A stretch of DNA of 64,000 bases from Wyeomyia smithii (Eukaryota; Arthropoda; Insecta; Diptera; Culicidae), in NCBI RefSeq assembly GCF_029784165.1, contig NC_073695.1, positions 248,991,589-249,055,588 of the forward strand, read 5' to 3'. Shown piece after piece: positions 35,217-46,123 of this stretch. The notes under the pieces were generated by a model. That model saw only the letters and a list, made by a program, of their open reading frames with translations, was not told where the DNA came from and made no database searches. Positions within the stretch are counted from its first letter, which is position 1, and each line of letters opens with the position of its first letter. The translations under genes were made by a program, and so were the position numbers.

Positions 35217-35494
35217 TTTTTTTTTCCCGCTTATTTTCCGTCGGTCTAGTTCCGCCACTGTTGTGGCCAATCACCGACGCCCAAGGAGGCGACTTCACAC
35301 CCAGGACCCTAACTCACGACCCGTTTATTAACGGATCTCGCGGTGTCGGCTAGGATTGAATCTAGACCAGTTGGGTTGGTTGTGAGTGGATCACGCCACC
35401 TCACAACCATCGACACCTATGTCGGCGGTTGGATTCGAACCCAGGCGTCGAGCGTGGTTGGCGGAGACGTTACCAACCACACTAGGCCCCCGCT
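35217..35494 (-). mobile_element. tRNA-derived SINE
   Basis: On the minus strand the head carries an A box TAGTGTGGTTGG (35484-35473) and a perfect B box GGTTCGAATCC (35441-35431) at tRNA-like spacing. A tRNA-unrelated body of about 200 bp follows, ending in an A-run (T-run on the + strand at about 35217-35225). Length about 275 bp is typical for a tRNA SINE. It differs from the SINE at 9.2 kb. No convincing target duplication. Confidence 0.85.
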
Positions 35495-37756
35495 CTTTTA
35501 TGTAATTCTAAAATGCGAAAGCTTGATTCTGGACTTGGTGCCCAAGCAACAATTGAAACATAATAAAAAAATAAATTGTGGTCATTTGTTGTACTAATGA
35601 AATTCCGAGGTTTTAAGAAACATTTTTTGTTACTACGATGAAATTGTAAAGAAACAAGCAACAACTAATGTTGCATCGCTGCTTCAAAAAACTTTACACC
35701 AACAACGTAATTCGCTAGGTTGGATTTGTTGTTGAAACGTGTAAACGAAAACCTGAAGCCTTCACAAAATAGATCTAGTGGGTGGAGCATATAAGTTGCC
35801 AACGTGATGCTTGCGAGATACACAAAACAAACACACAAAAATACTTCTAAAAGTTGCTGTCATGTTCTGAAGCCATGTAACAGCAACTTTTGCTCGATCG
35901 TTCGCCTTATATTTGTTTTTGAGATGAGGTTATGTACTGCGTTGTAACTTTTAAGTACTTGGACTAGAAGTCGACCAAAAAGTGTGGGTCTCTAAAACGA
36001 AATAATGTGAGGTGCTGATGAATTGAATAAGCAAAATTAAAAACTGATAATGTCCATTGGCATGATAAGGGATGCAAAATTTAAAACTGAGCCATAAACT
36101 TGCAAGTGTTTCTACAGCAAATAACGTTAATAGTAAAAACGAGACAATTTAATAGAAATTGATAACTGGAGTTGAATCCACATCAAATTTCTGGAAATAA
36201 TCAAATATACCGACAATCTTTTTCCATTCTGACCATTTGCCATTTGACAATCTTATTATGTATTTCTATTGCGCCCTAGTTCGGTGCATTTTCGTAGCTG
36301 AAATTTTACCATGCAGCATTTACTATGTTGTTATCAATTTCCATGCATAAGTTCATACACATTGCGGTTTCATTCTTGAAACTTGTGTTGAAACAACGAA
36401 AATGTTGCAATTGGCTCCACCTCCTGCGCTTTTTTTGTCACTGTATAAGAAACTCAGATGTAGCTGCAACTCAGTTTCGCATAAGAATTTGTTGCTGTGA
36501 TGCACAAAGTTCATAATCGAAACAAATTTTGCTGCTTGGGTGGCAACAATAAATTATAAATAATATTGTTAATCCCCCCCCACCCCCGTATGTAGTCTTT
36601 CGTGGTCTTTAAAAAAAAACTCCGTCCCCTAACGGCCCCTAACTATAATCAACATTTGTAGCACTATTTCATTAATCGCAACGCAACGACGTAACGACTA
36701 AATAAAACAGAAACTTGCTTCTGCTCTAACAAATTATTCTACTTTTGGATGGTGCGATTCACTAACAGTGAGTAGCAACAGCTGTAGCAGTAGTACCCAC
36801 CAATGGTGGCTGCAGCGGCATTTTCTTCGGTGAAGATCTTGCTTATTCTGACAACACTAGCTTTCTGCATCATGGCAATCATAATTTGCCGTTCGTGTCT
36901 AGTGCTCAGTGTGGAAACAGCTATCAACTTTCGAGGTAGTACAGGGATGCGATCAGCATCATATTTTATTTTTAAATCTAAAAACAAATTGTTCTTTTGA
37001 GGACAAAACAACAAAATTAATAAGGATACAGTGTTGTTTCGATTTTATCAACATTTTTTTAGCCCTACTTGCCAAATTCACGAGGTGCGTAGCTTCATGA
37101 ACTCAATATAATTGCTCATTTTTCTTGATATGCCAAGATATGACAATTTCTGTTACAATTTGTTCGTGTTGTTTTGTGAAAAATGAATCGTAAAATGCGT
37201 ATTTTATTGACTTTGCAACAGAAATCACGAATTATTATAAAGAAGAATCATTGAAAGATTAAATTGCCCGACAGTTAGGTGTTGATTTTTTTACCGTGAT
37301 AACGTTACACGAAAGGCATAAAAATGTATGTTTCCATGCTTCAAAAATTCAGAAACATCCATTTCAGTAATATATTGAACTAACAAAGCGTAAGCTCCTA
37401 TGCAGGATTCTTAAAAAATGCTGGAGGAATTACACCTGAGCTAGGAGCGTTTTTGTTTTAATAGGTCCGTTGAACCCCTTAGCAGAAAAAGGTTCCTTTG
37501 TCATACCATCATATTTTTTGATTTGTATTTGAAGAGCGGCTGATGAAAAGCATTACTATACACAAAACAATTTTCATGAATTTTCAATTAAAAATATTTA
37601 AATATGTCAACATTATATGTATCTTTGAATGTGTAGATGTAGAGCACTTCTGAATTCAATAAAAAAAGGTCTCAAAATTATTTTTTTCCTTATTTTAATC
37701 CGTCGAAGCTAAAATCAGTCGTTAATTATGGGAATCTCTTTGTTTTCTTTCCATAG
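35495..37756. other. Probable intron upstream of the syntrophin linker exon
   Basis: No exon recognised. At 37028 a sequence TACAGTGTTGTTTCGATTTT resembles the left end of the pogo-like element at 30981, but no matching right end is nearby. The stretch ends in a pyrimidine-rich acceptor (GTTTTCTTTCCATAG, ending 37756). Confidence 0.5.
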
Positions 37757-38183
37757 GAGCAACCACAGTGGCAACAACAGTTCCAACAATTCGTCGCAAC
37801 CGTCATCGGCGGGTGCATCGGGGCCATCGATCCATTCGTCGGAAAACTTGAGCAACGGTGGTGGTGGTGGTGGTGGTGGTGGTGGCGTCGGCGGTGGTGG
37901 CACTGGTGGAGCGAGCAGTAGTGGCATCGTTACGACACCGGCCGGAAGCAGCACACTTAACGGCGGCGGAAGTCTGAATGGTGACAATTTTCTTAACAAT
38001 AATACCAATAATAACGGCAGCAACGGCAGCAGCAATGGCACCGGAGGTAATAACCTGAACAACAATGGCACCAGCAACGGGATAGTGGCGGGTGGTAACG
38101 GGGGTAGCAATAATAACAGCATCGACAACGGAATCGCCGAAATCTGCGATGTACCTGATTCGGTGGCCAACCAGAAGCGACAT
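37757..38183 (+). CDS. Syn1: Syntrophin-type gene, Ser/Asn/Gly-rich linker exon (internal, partial gene)
   Basis: The exon is bounded by acceptor TTTCCATAG (37756) and donor CAT|GTGAGTA (38184). It enters with one leftover base and ends on a complete His codon. The protein is low-complexity: SNHSGNNSSNNSSQPSS, a run of Gly (about 37856-37915), Asn/Gly repeats, then a non-repetitive end ICDVPDSVANQKRH. That end runs directly into the PDZ domain of the next exon. In syntrophins the PDZ domain is inserted within a split PH domain and preceded by a variable loop, which this exon would provide. Syntrophins are cytoplasmic adaptors of the dystrophin complex. ATG codons upstream of 37757 in the same frame are intronic. 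The symbol is by analogy to Drosophila Syn1 (alpha/beta class), not confirmed by search. Confidence 0.8.
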
Positions 38184-38344
38184 GTGAGTATATTATTAGT
38201 TCAAAAACAGTCTGATGGAATTGGCTTGAAGCATGCTTTTGACAGTCAACTCGGTGTGCAAACCCTTTTTCTGACACAAACAGAGACTGGAATTAGCCAC
38301 ATTTTTACTCAATATAACCAGCTTTCTTTACTTTTCAATTGCAG
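38184..38344 (+). other. 161-bp syntrophin intron
   Basis: Donor GTGAGTATA and acceptor ACTTTTCAATTGCAG are standard. Phase 0. Reading through it stays open by chance, but the PDZ continuity (QKRH then VRVIKSD) needs its removal. Confidence 0.85.
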
Positions 38345-38579
38345 GTGAGAGTGATCAAATCCGACAGCAACGGGCTTGGCATTTCGATAAAGGGAGGCCG
38401 CGAGAACCGGATGCCCATTCTGATATCGAAAATCTTTCGCGGCATGGCAGCTGACAGCGCCAAGGGGCTGTACGTAGGCGATGCCATTCTGTCGGTGAAC
38501 GGCGACGATCTGCGCGATGCGACTCACGAGGAAGCGGTTCGGGCGCTGAAGCGAGCCGGCTGGGTGGTGGATCTTGAAG
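38345..38579 (+). CDS. Syn1: Syntrophin-type gene, PDZ-domain exon
   Basis: The exon encodes most of a PDZ domain of the alpha/beta syntrophin class. It has the carboxylate-binding GLGISIKGG loop (about residues 10-18), then NRMPILISKIF, GLYVGDAILSVNG, the alpha-2 helix THEEAVRALKRAG and the last strand VVDLE. PDZ domains bind C-termini of channels and receptors; in syntrophins this recruits them to dystrophin. The acceptor is at 38344. The likely donor is GTGGGT at 38580, which leaves one base and would let the next exon complete Val of VDLEV; GTAAAT at 38584 is an alternative. The gamma-class signature (GLGLSIKGG) is absent. The next exon was not found in the window. Confidence 0.93.
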
Positions 38580-40794
38580 GTGGGTAAATGTTTTACCAGG
38601 GATGTTATTTACCGGAAACTCATACACTTGTGGTGGGGAACGGGAAACGAATTGTTACCGTGTTTTTCGGGAAATGCTTTCGAGCAAGAGTGCGAGACTG
38701 ATGAACGTCTGCCAGGAGGTGATTGAACAATTTGATGTAAGATTATTTTTTCACAGAACCCACTCAAGCAGATTTTCAATATTTGTTGAGTGTTGCAATC
38801 ATTTGCGTTCGTTGAATGCGAGAAGATTTTGAGCTTCAGTTCAGTCGAGTTTGAAAGTCATTCTGAAAACTACACAAAAATAGATTCAAGACACTCTACT
38901 GCTAGCGGAGAGGCAAACAAATCGTGGCTGCCATTTGATGTGGGCTGGCTGCTGACTGGTTTGACTGTCCTGGTAAAGTATCCTTCCCGTTTGATTGCTC
39001 TTCCGGTTCTCGCATGCGCTGCATTTTTGTGAAAACGGCAAGGAACACACACAAAAAAAAGAAACGTTTCTCATTCATGTTCTATTTTACTATAGACATT
39101 TTTTATTATTTTCCCGCTAGCTGTTGTGTTCGCTTTCATGTCCAACAATGTGGTCTGCTCCAGTACCGGAATGGAGTTCAGTTGGTCGATGGTAGAGTTT
39201 TTTTCGTTCTCTCTCTTTCTGTTGCTTCCTTGCACCCGAGATGCACAACTATATTTTATTCTGTGGTTAAGTGGAAAAAATTCCTTTTTAATTTACTCTT
39301 CTTGCATTTTCGTAGATACACTTTTCATTCAAATTTTGAATCAGAGAACCATGAATCACCTAGATTGCGGATTAATATTAAGGGATTTCTAACCAATTTT
39401 TTAGGTTTCAGTGGAATTTCGTGAGCTTGGTAATATAGGTTTATTTTTCAATTTATGGGAGAACACATAAGGTTAGTCAAAAAAATGAAGGAGGGATTTT
39501 TGTTCAAATATCCATAAGAAATGTTTATCATTTTTCAAACGATTCTAGTTTGCGTGAACTCTACTCTACTCTCTACTGTACAATTTGATTGAATACCTTC
39601 ACCACTAGTTTCAACTGTAACTTTCGAAAAAAAAAAGGAAAACATCTTTCATCAGCATAATTGGATTACTATTGGAGTGGCTTCGCTTATCCAACCGTTT
39701 GTTTTCCTCTGCTAACATGTTTCGACCCTTCGAAACACATCCGCTCGGATTCTGTGTGGCGGTTTACACAGGATATAGTTTTGCTATTTTGAGGCAAGAA
39801 AAACCAACCGACAAGCAATATACGATAAAATACGACTGGCAATGAAATTGGATTTATGATCTATACGACGCTGCTTGCGGAATTCCTAATGAAGAAAGGG
39901 TCCATGGATTTGTTTCACTGTGGCCATCTGTCCCCAACCGTGTCCCGCTCCGTCGCTTGTTTCTTGTTCCTGCACGTACACAAAAACAGACAAAGCTTAC
40001 ACGCTTGAGAGCGGTTGGCGTCATCTGACCAGCAGACACTCAATACACTTTTCCACCAGAAAGCCACTCCTTCTAGTTACTATACACAGTGGCTTTGGCA
40101 TGCTCGGAACCATATTTCCGGTCCCAGATGTGACGACGTGACGGATTCTCGGCCCAGAATCAATAGGCATTTGGGATAGGTAATCAAATAATAGTGGCGT
40201 TTTATACTGCCCTGCCAGTGATGTTTGTTCGTCTGTCGTCCCTGGCCAAATCCGACGCCACTGTATGCATGAGTGCCAATGAAAAGGGATCAGCCAGCGC
40301 CATCAGCGAGCGAGCGAACGAGCGGGGTTAACTTTTCCATTTGGACAAGATGTTCGGTGGCATTCACACGCGTCGCAAATGGAACACGGGACGAAAGTTT
40401 TCGGCTTGGTCGCTGTGCATCGTTTAGTGGGCGGGAATTCACGAAAAAGTTCAACTGAGGTTCGTGCTCAGATGAGCCGATTATGCTACCGAAATATCGT
40501 GTTTCGTGTTAGTTAAGGAATCCAGAAATCAAAAACTAGAAGTGGAATGTAAATCAGAAATAGTAATACGATTCAAGGGTCACTTTATATAAGATGAATC
40601 ATTGCCGTAATGTGAATAACTAAAGATGGAACTAAAGATTCGGAAAAATGTATGATCGTATGTACTTAATACTCAAGCAAAATAAATCGCGCAAATTGGA
40701 CCTGGTTAAACGACTTGCTGAAAAAAAACTATCAAGATTGTAAAAATTATGTAAATAATTGGTATTGCCAATTTGGCACCGAAGGAAACAAATA
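38580..40794 (+). other. Probable syntrophin intron
   Basis: No exon recognised. 39.6-40.5 kb is more balanced in composition and could hold regulatory DNA. The following syntrophin coding sequence is not visible, so this intron may extend far to the right. Confidence 0.5.
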
Positions 40795-42050
40795 CACAAA
40801 AAAACCTAAATTAATCCACCTAGCGGCCAGACACAGCCTTTCACATTCTACCTTATTATTTGTTTAGATAGATTTACACGAACACTTCAATTTTCAGAAA
40901 AAATACACCTTGATAATATTTGCTGGATTTATTTATCACTCTTAATAACAAACTTTTGGTAGCCAACAGTGTAACTATACCGAACATTTGAAACATAACA
41001 TTCAAACAGATATGAACATACATTAACACACGCAAATAACATGAATTGAATATGTTTTAGATTTATTTTTTGATCGTGGTAAAATCGTAACGTCACTGTA
41101 CTCATATTAAGGTTGGACTTGATTATATATCATTCGATAAAATATCATTCTAGATTGGATTATTTATAGTAGAATTTTTCTATTTTAAATTTGATTTAAT
41201 AAATGAACACGTGGTTCAAAAGTTGTGAAAAGCAACACAACTTTTGAACCACGTGTTCATCTATTCAATCATAATAAGTCATCAGTTCACTCTCACCTAG
41301 CCCGATCATTTGATAACAGTATTATTCGAATCGGTTGTGTAGTCATTTTAAATTTCAAATTTCAGTGCAACGTAAGAACTAACGAATAAATATTAAACGG
41401 AACACAAACACTTATGGTTCTTACAATTTAAAAATTACCTTTTTACCGACTGGTTTCGGGTGAGCTGTTATCCATCTACGGAGCGATGTCCAACTATTAG
41501 TTAGTTGGACATATTAGCGTTTGTGTCCCGGTTGTGTAGTTTCTGTGATATTGAAGTTTCGTGATTTTCACATTTTGATACATTACAGACGAAGTTACAG
41601 TCCAATTACAATAAAATTCAAAAAAAGTGTTATGACGCAGCTAGACCTTTCGTTTAACACTAATTTTATGGAAATTGGTTCAACCATTTCTGAGAAAAGT
41701 GAGTGAGTTTGGATAGTCTTCGGAATATGTTTCTTTTCAAGGCTGAATTTCACATTTTAAACATAACAGACAAAGTAAAAGTCCTATTGCAAAACAAATC
41801 AATAGGGTCTTATGGAGCAAATAGACCTTTCATTTGCAAATAATTTCATGGAAATCGGTCCAGCCATCTCTGAGAAAATCGAGTGAGATTGAGAGAGCGT
41901 TACACACACACACACATACACACGCACACATACAGAAAATGCTCAGCTCGTCAAACTGAGTCGAGTGATATACGACATTCGGCCCTTTGGAGCACTTTTA
42001 TTTCTTTGGTTTTTTCAGTGATTGCTATACCTTTCTAGGAGAAAGGCAAA
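40795..42050 (+). mobile_element. Repeat element X, copy 1
   Basis: It begins CACAAAAAAACCTAAATTAA then TCCACCTAGCGG and ends with a small hairpin CCTTTCTAGGAGAAAGG followed by CAAAAA. The same two ends, inverted, bound 42424-44576. Inside are the phrases TGAGAAAAGTGAGTGAG, a CA-rich stretch (41901-41935) and a GCTCAGCTCGTC/CGGCCCTTTGGAGCAC block. The hairpin and A-rich end suggest a retroposon 3' end. No ORF. Family recognised only as a common Aedes-type repeat. Confidence 0.7.
41203..41260. repeat. Perfect 25-bp inverted repeat
   Basis: Arms 41203-41227 and 41236-41260 (ATGAACACGTGGTTCAAAAG onward) are exact reverse complements around an 8-base loop. It lies inside element X copy 1; a related phrase GGTTCAAAAGTTATGAAGAG occurs at about 42895. 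Confidence 0.95.
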
Positions 42051-42051
42051 A

Positions 42052-42420
42052 ACAAGCTTTACATACAATCAAAATATTGCCCACCGCTAGGTATAACTTT
42101 GTAGCACCTTTCCGGTAAAGCTCAAATACTGCTACGAAAAACAGAAGTGTCTTCATATGAGCAGAATCAGACCATGTGCCATCGAACGAAGCAAGTATTA
42201 ATCGGCCGACGCAATATCTGGAGGTAGAAATTTCCGTTTGAGCGTTTCTATTGAAGTTTTACGATTTTAGCAATATGAGGCCGAGTGTTGTCATGCAGTA
42301 GAATCACTTTTTCATGCATCAGTACAAATTGTGGTTGTTTTTTGCGCAGTGCTTGACTCAATCGCATCAATTGATGTCGATACCGTTCCTTAGTGAGAGC
42401 TTGCAATACCTTTGTTTTTT
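42052..42420 (-). pseudogene. Mariner transposase, C-terminal part, broken
   Basis: Read on the minus strand: ERYRHQLMRLSQAL, then KVILLHDNTRPHIAK with catalytic D2 (about 42295-42275), degenerate sequence, PDIASAD with the probable third Asp, RSMAHGL, and a C-terminal PERCYKVI...GGQYF near 42085. This is the mariner DD34D layout, with stops and frameshifts. Its N-terminal half lies at 44578-44815, separated by element X copy 2. Confidence 0.75.
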
Positions 42421-42541
42421 TTTTGCCTTTCTCCTAGAAAGGTATAGCAATCACTTGCAAAACCGAATGTATGAAAGTGCTCCAAAGGGCCGAATGGCAT
42501 ATATCACTCGACTCAGCTCGACGAGCTGAGCATTTTCTGTA

Positions 42542-42550
42542 TGTGTGTGT

Positions 42551-42623
<73 letters not shown>
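42542..42623. repeat. (GT)n microsatellite, about 82 bp
   Basis: Nearly uninterrupted GT repeats with one ATGT interruption near the start. They produce spurious Val/Cys and Thr/His frames. Confidence 0.99.
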
Positions 42624-42626
<3 letters not shown>

Positions 42627-43091
42627 ATTTTTATTCTCACTCGATTTTCTCAGAGATGCCTGGACCGATTTTCATAAAATTAATTGCAAATGAAAGGTCT
42701 TGTTGTCCCATTAGACCCTATTCAATTTTATTGTAATCGGATTTCTAGTTTAGAGGTTATCTATCAAAATGTAAAAATCATGAAACATCATTATTCCGAA
42801 AACTAAACAACTGATTTGAACAAAATTGGTTTCAAATGAACGGGCTACCTGAAATACCATCAACTTTTGAACTTTATGAAGATTGAACTTATGGTTCAAA
42901 AGTTATGAAGAGAAACGTGTTTCGAAAACTGTTTAATCTCACTCATGTTTCTCAGAGATGGCTGGACCGATTTTCATAAAATCAGTTTCAAATGAAAGGT
43001 CTAGTTGCCCCATGGGCGCAATTTTGGTTCCGAAAACATTCATGTTGACTGGTATTTCGTCATTTTCGCTTATTTACCAGACACCGGGTGT

Positions 43092-43627
43092 CACCATCTT
43101 GAAATTCAAGATTGTATCTGTGATCAATTTTTAGCTTCTGTGGTTCCGGAGATACTCATATTTAATGTAAATCGTCCAGTTCAGGCTGTTTTCCAGAAAC
43201 TGGAAGTTGCCATCTTACAATTCAAAATGTTGTCTGAAGTCGATTTGTGGCTCCAGTGCATCATTACGATTCCGGAAATACCAATATTGGGTGGTAATTG
43301 GTCGTTTGCCGATGTTTCTCCGAAAACGGAAGTCGCCATTTTGGATTTCATAATGGCATTTGGAGACAATTTCTGGATTTTGAACGTCATACTGGTTAAA
43401 GAAACATTCATATTGGGTGGTATTTGGTCATTATCAGCTGTTTCTCAGATACCGTGAGCCGCCATCGTAGAATTCAAAATGGTATCTGTGGTCGATTTGA
43501 GCTCCTGTGTAACATCCTAAATCCGGATATTATTATATTGGGTGGAAATCGGCCATTTTTGGCTGTTTTCCAGAAACCGGAAGTTGCCATCTTACAATCC
43601 AAAATGTTGCCTGAGGTCGATTATGGA
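43092..43627. repeat. Five tandem units of about 125 bp
   Basis: The anchor phrase CCAT(C/T)TT...ATTTCAAAATG recurs at about 43092, 43210, 43335, 43462 and 43588 (spacing 118-127). Each unit also holds TATTGGGTGG and GAAAC(C/T)GGAAGT-like phrases. Diverged minisatellite inside element X copy 2. Confidence 0.85.
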
Positions 43628-44330
43628 ACATATTTGTTACCACTAAAAACATTCACCTGCCAAATATGGTTCCATTTAGTTGATTAGTTCGCTAGATGTG
43701 CAGAAATTTGTGCAGAAACATGTGCTTCCAAAAGAGGGAGGGGCGTCGAACCATTATTGACATATTTGTTACTTCTAAGAACATTCACATACCAAAATTT
43801 GGTTGTATTTTTTTTATTGGTTCTTGAGCTGTGCGAAATTTGTGCTTCATTTTTGTGGGACCCCTCCCTGATAGAAGAGAGAGGGGTGTCAATTATGCAC
43901 ATATTTGTTACCTCTAAAACATTAATCCACCAAATTTGGTTCCATTTAGTTGGTTAACTCTCGAGATGTGCAGAAATTTGTGTTTCATTTGTATGGAACC
44001 TCTCCTTTCCAGAAAAGGAAGGGGTGTCGAATCATTATGGACATATTTGTTACCTCTAAAAACATTCATATGCTAAATTTGGTTCCATTTAGTTAGTAAG
44101 TTCTCGAGATGTGCAGAAATTTGTGTTTCATTTGTATGGAACCCCTTCCTTACAGAAAAGGGAGGAGCGTCTAACTATTATGGACATATTTGTTACCCCT
44201 TAAAACATCCACATGCCAAATTTGGTTTCATTTGCTTGGTTTGTTTCTTGAGTTGTGCAGAAATTTATGTTTCATTTGTACGGGACTCCTCCCTTCCAGA
44301 AGAGGGAGGGTCTCAAACTATCATAGGAAC
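43628..44330. repeat. Five tandem units of about 132-143 bp
   Basis: ACATATTTGTTAC occurs at 43628, 43760, 43899, 44041 and 44184. Each is followed by AACATTCA, CCAAATTTGGTT, GTGCAGAAATTTGTG and a (G)GAGGG block. A second minisatellite family, directly adjoining the first. Confidence 0.9.
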
Positions 44331-44577
44331 CTTTATCGGCACCAAAAACCGTCGATCGGTACGGTAGTTTTCGAGCCTATATGGATCAGACAGATAGACA
44401 GATAGACCGGACTGCATTTTTATATGTATAAATTACAACAGCAATATTTTAGAACCTAAAGAGTGAATATACATATATTGGATTGAAGCGTTCATGTAAA
44501 TCGATTTTTACAACTAAAAGTTTGAATAAGAAAGGCTGGGTCTAACCGCTAGGTGGATTAATTTAGGTTTTTTGTGC

Positions 44578-44815
44578 TAAAATGAATCCATTTGTTTTCA
44601 CCTGTCACGATGCGATGGAGAAAAGTTTTCTTTTTTTTGCCACTGGAGCAAAAAAGCAACGTTCAACATGCCTTGGCTTCAAAGTATAAAGAATCCAAGT
44701 TCCTCATTTTGGAACCACTCCCAAAGCAAGCAGTCGCTTGGCTTGACGAATAACTCTTGATACCGAAGCAAGCTGTTCCTACGCTTGGTATGAATTTCAA
44801 AGCGATGACATGTGA
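44578..44815 (-). pseudogene. Mariner transposase, N-terminal/central part, broken
   Basis: On the minus strand, shifting between frames, it reads like the mariner linker (SKRLHALGV-like, VERCFFAPVAKKENF) and ends HRIVTGENKWIHF at about 44585. The last piece corresponds to the D1 motif (TGDEKWI), with Asp replaced by Glu-Asn. It stops at the end of element X copy 2. Confidence 0.7.
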
Positions 44816-45232
44816 TTTTTTTTTTCATTAAAATGTTTGTTAACGTTCAGGAAGGACAATTGAGGAAATATAAAATGAATATTTGAAGATGATTTTCTGT
44901 ATACTGCACAACAATATTGCACGCTAGCCTTCTAATAGCGGTCTCGATCAACATTAGTTGAAAAAATTCGTTATCGATATTGTTACAGCATGTAAAAAAA
45001 TTATAGACACCCCCCCCTGTACTGTTGCTAACCCAATTGAAAACTTGCAAATGGGCATGCAAATGGCTTTCTTTTCTCAATGGAGTTATACATTTAGAGT
45101 TTATCTTTCATTTGATAACAAAAACAATATTTCATGGTTAACATTTCTCTTAACATAGTTATTTAAGTGAAAATAGGCATAAAATTCATGTCAAAAAATT
45201 AAACACACCCTGGGAACTTACACGCTTAATAT

Positions 45233-45640
45233 TTAGTGTGGCCTCCTTTCGCCAGAACCACGGCTTTTATGGAAGGTATTTGGTTCGATTTTGTCCCATT
45301 CCTCAGAGATGACGCGCTTCAGTACATTCAAATCCGTCGGGTTCTGTTCTCGAACTTTTTTCTTGAGAATAGCCCAAAGATGTTCAATGGGATTTAGATC
45401 TGGGGATTGAGCAACCCAATCAAGAACCTTGATTTTCTTCTTAACAAACCATTGCGACACTATTTTTGCGGTATGTTTGGGATCTCCGTCCTGTTGGAAG
45501 ATGAAGTTTCGTGACATTTTTAACTTTCTGGCGCTGGCGTGAAGGTTACGTTCAAGAATGTCCAAGTAAACTTCCTTCGTCATAATTTTGTCTATGAACT
45601 CCAACGTTCCACAGCCATTCCAAGACATTGAACATTCATT
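45233..45640 (-). pseudogene. Tc1 transposase fragment (DD34E), 3' half
   Basis: The open frame carries FIFQQDGDPKHTAK with D2 and LDWVAQSPDLNPIEHLW with the Glu; 34 residues separate the catalytic Asp and Glu, the Tc1 spacing. It continues IL-KKKVREQNP to a Trp-rich C-terminal region. The N-terminal HTH domains and D1 are missing, so it is a truncated relic. Terminal repeats were not identified. Confidence 0.88.
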
Positions 45641-45689
45641 CTCAAAAAAAAAAAGAAAAAACACCACAATAGTTCATTTACATTGGCAA

Positions 45690-45930
45690 ACAGAAGTGGT
45701 GTGTCTTCGACAAAGTTGTTTCTTATAAAATGTGCAACAGATTCACCTAGCAAAGTGGATTTTTATATGCAAAACTGAGAAAAATAAAATACTTTTCTCA
45801 CTTTTAGGTAGATTAATCACAAAGTTTTAAGTTTCATAAAATGGAGACTAATAAACAAAACAACTTTGCTGAAGACACTATGGCTCCAAAATCATTATTT
45901 TTCGAGTAAAACGTAATTAGTGTAAATTAG
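45690..45930. repeat. AT-rich repeat, copy at the left of a LINE (direct partner 49160-49370)
   Basis: GTCTTCGACAAAGTTGTTTC, AAGTGGATTTT, ATTAATCACAAA and CAACTTTGCTGAAGACACTA then TGGCTC recur in the same order and orientation at 49.2-49.35 kb. The LINE at 46124-49075 lies between the two copies. Confidence 0.75.
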
Positions 45931-46123
45931 TGCATTGTTGAAGTAAAAATTGTAAGCCTAGGAAATATGTGAGATGAAAATAAACTTTCTTTGAAGAAAT
46001 TGTTCGTTTCGTTATAGCAAACAATATTGTAGAACATTGAAAATTTTTTGAAAATCACTATAAGAAGCTAAATTGAGAACAATTGGTTTAGGGGTGATCA
46101 ATAGAAAACGTCACAAAAGTCCA

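Larger units (their letters stand above)
42424..44576 (-). mobile_element. Repeat element X, copy 2 (inverted, expanded by tandem repeats)
   Basis: Same ends as copy 1 in opposite orientation: hairpin end with a T-run at about 42415-42440, and GGTGGATTAATTTAGGTTTT at 44552-44571. It includes the matching CTCAGAGATG(C/G)CTGGACCGAT and CGGCCCTTTGGAGCAC blocks, a long GT microsatellite and two families of tandem units. It sits between the two halves of the mariner pseudogene and so appears to have inserted into it. Confidence 0.7.

Noticed and set aside
37715..38170. Long minus-strand frame rich in Leu/Pro opposite the syntrophin linker exon
   Set aside because: It is the antisense translation of Gly/Asn/Ser triplet repeats; no domain and no splice support on that strand.
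42434..42677. Open frames of repeated Val-Cys or Thr-His
   Set aside because: They are translations of the GT microsatellite.
43005..43687. Two long + frames with protein-like repeats
   Set aside because: They follow the 125-bp minisatellite; the frame shifts between units and no start, splice or domain supports a gene.
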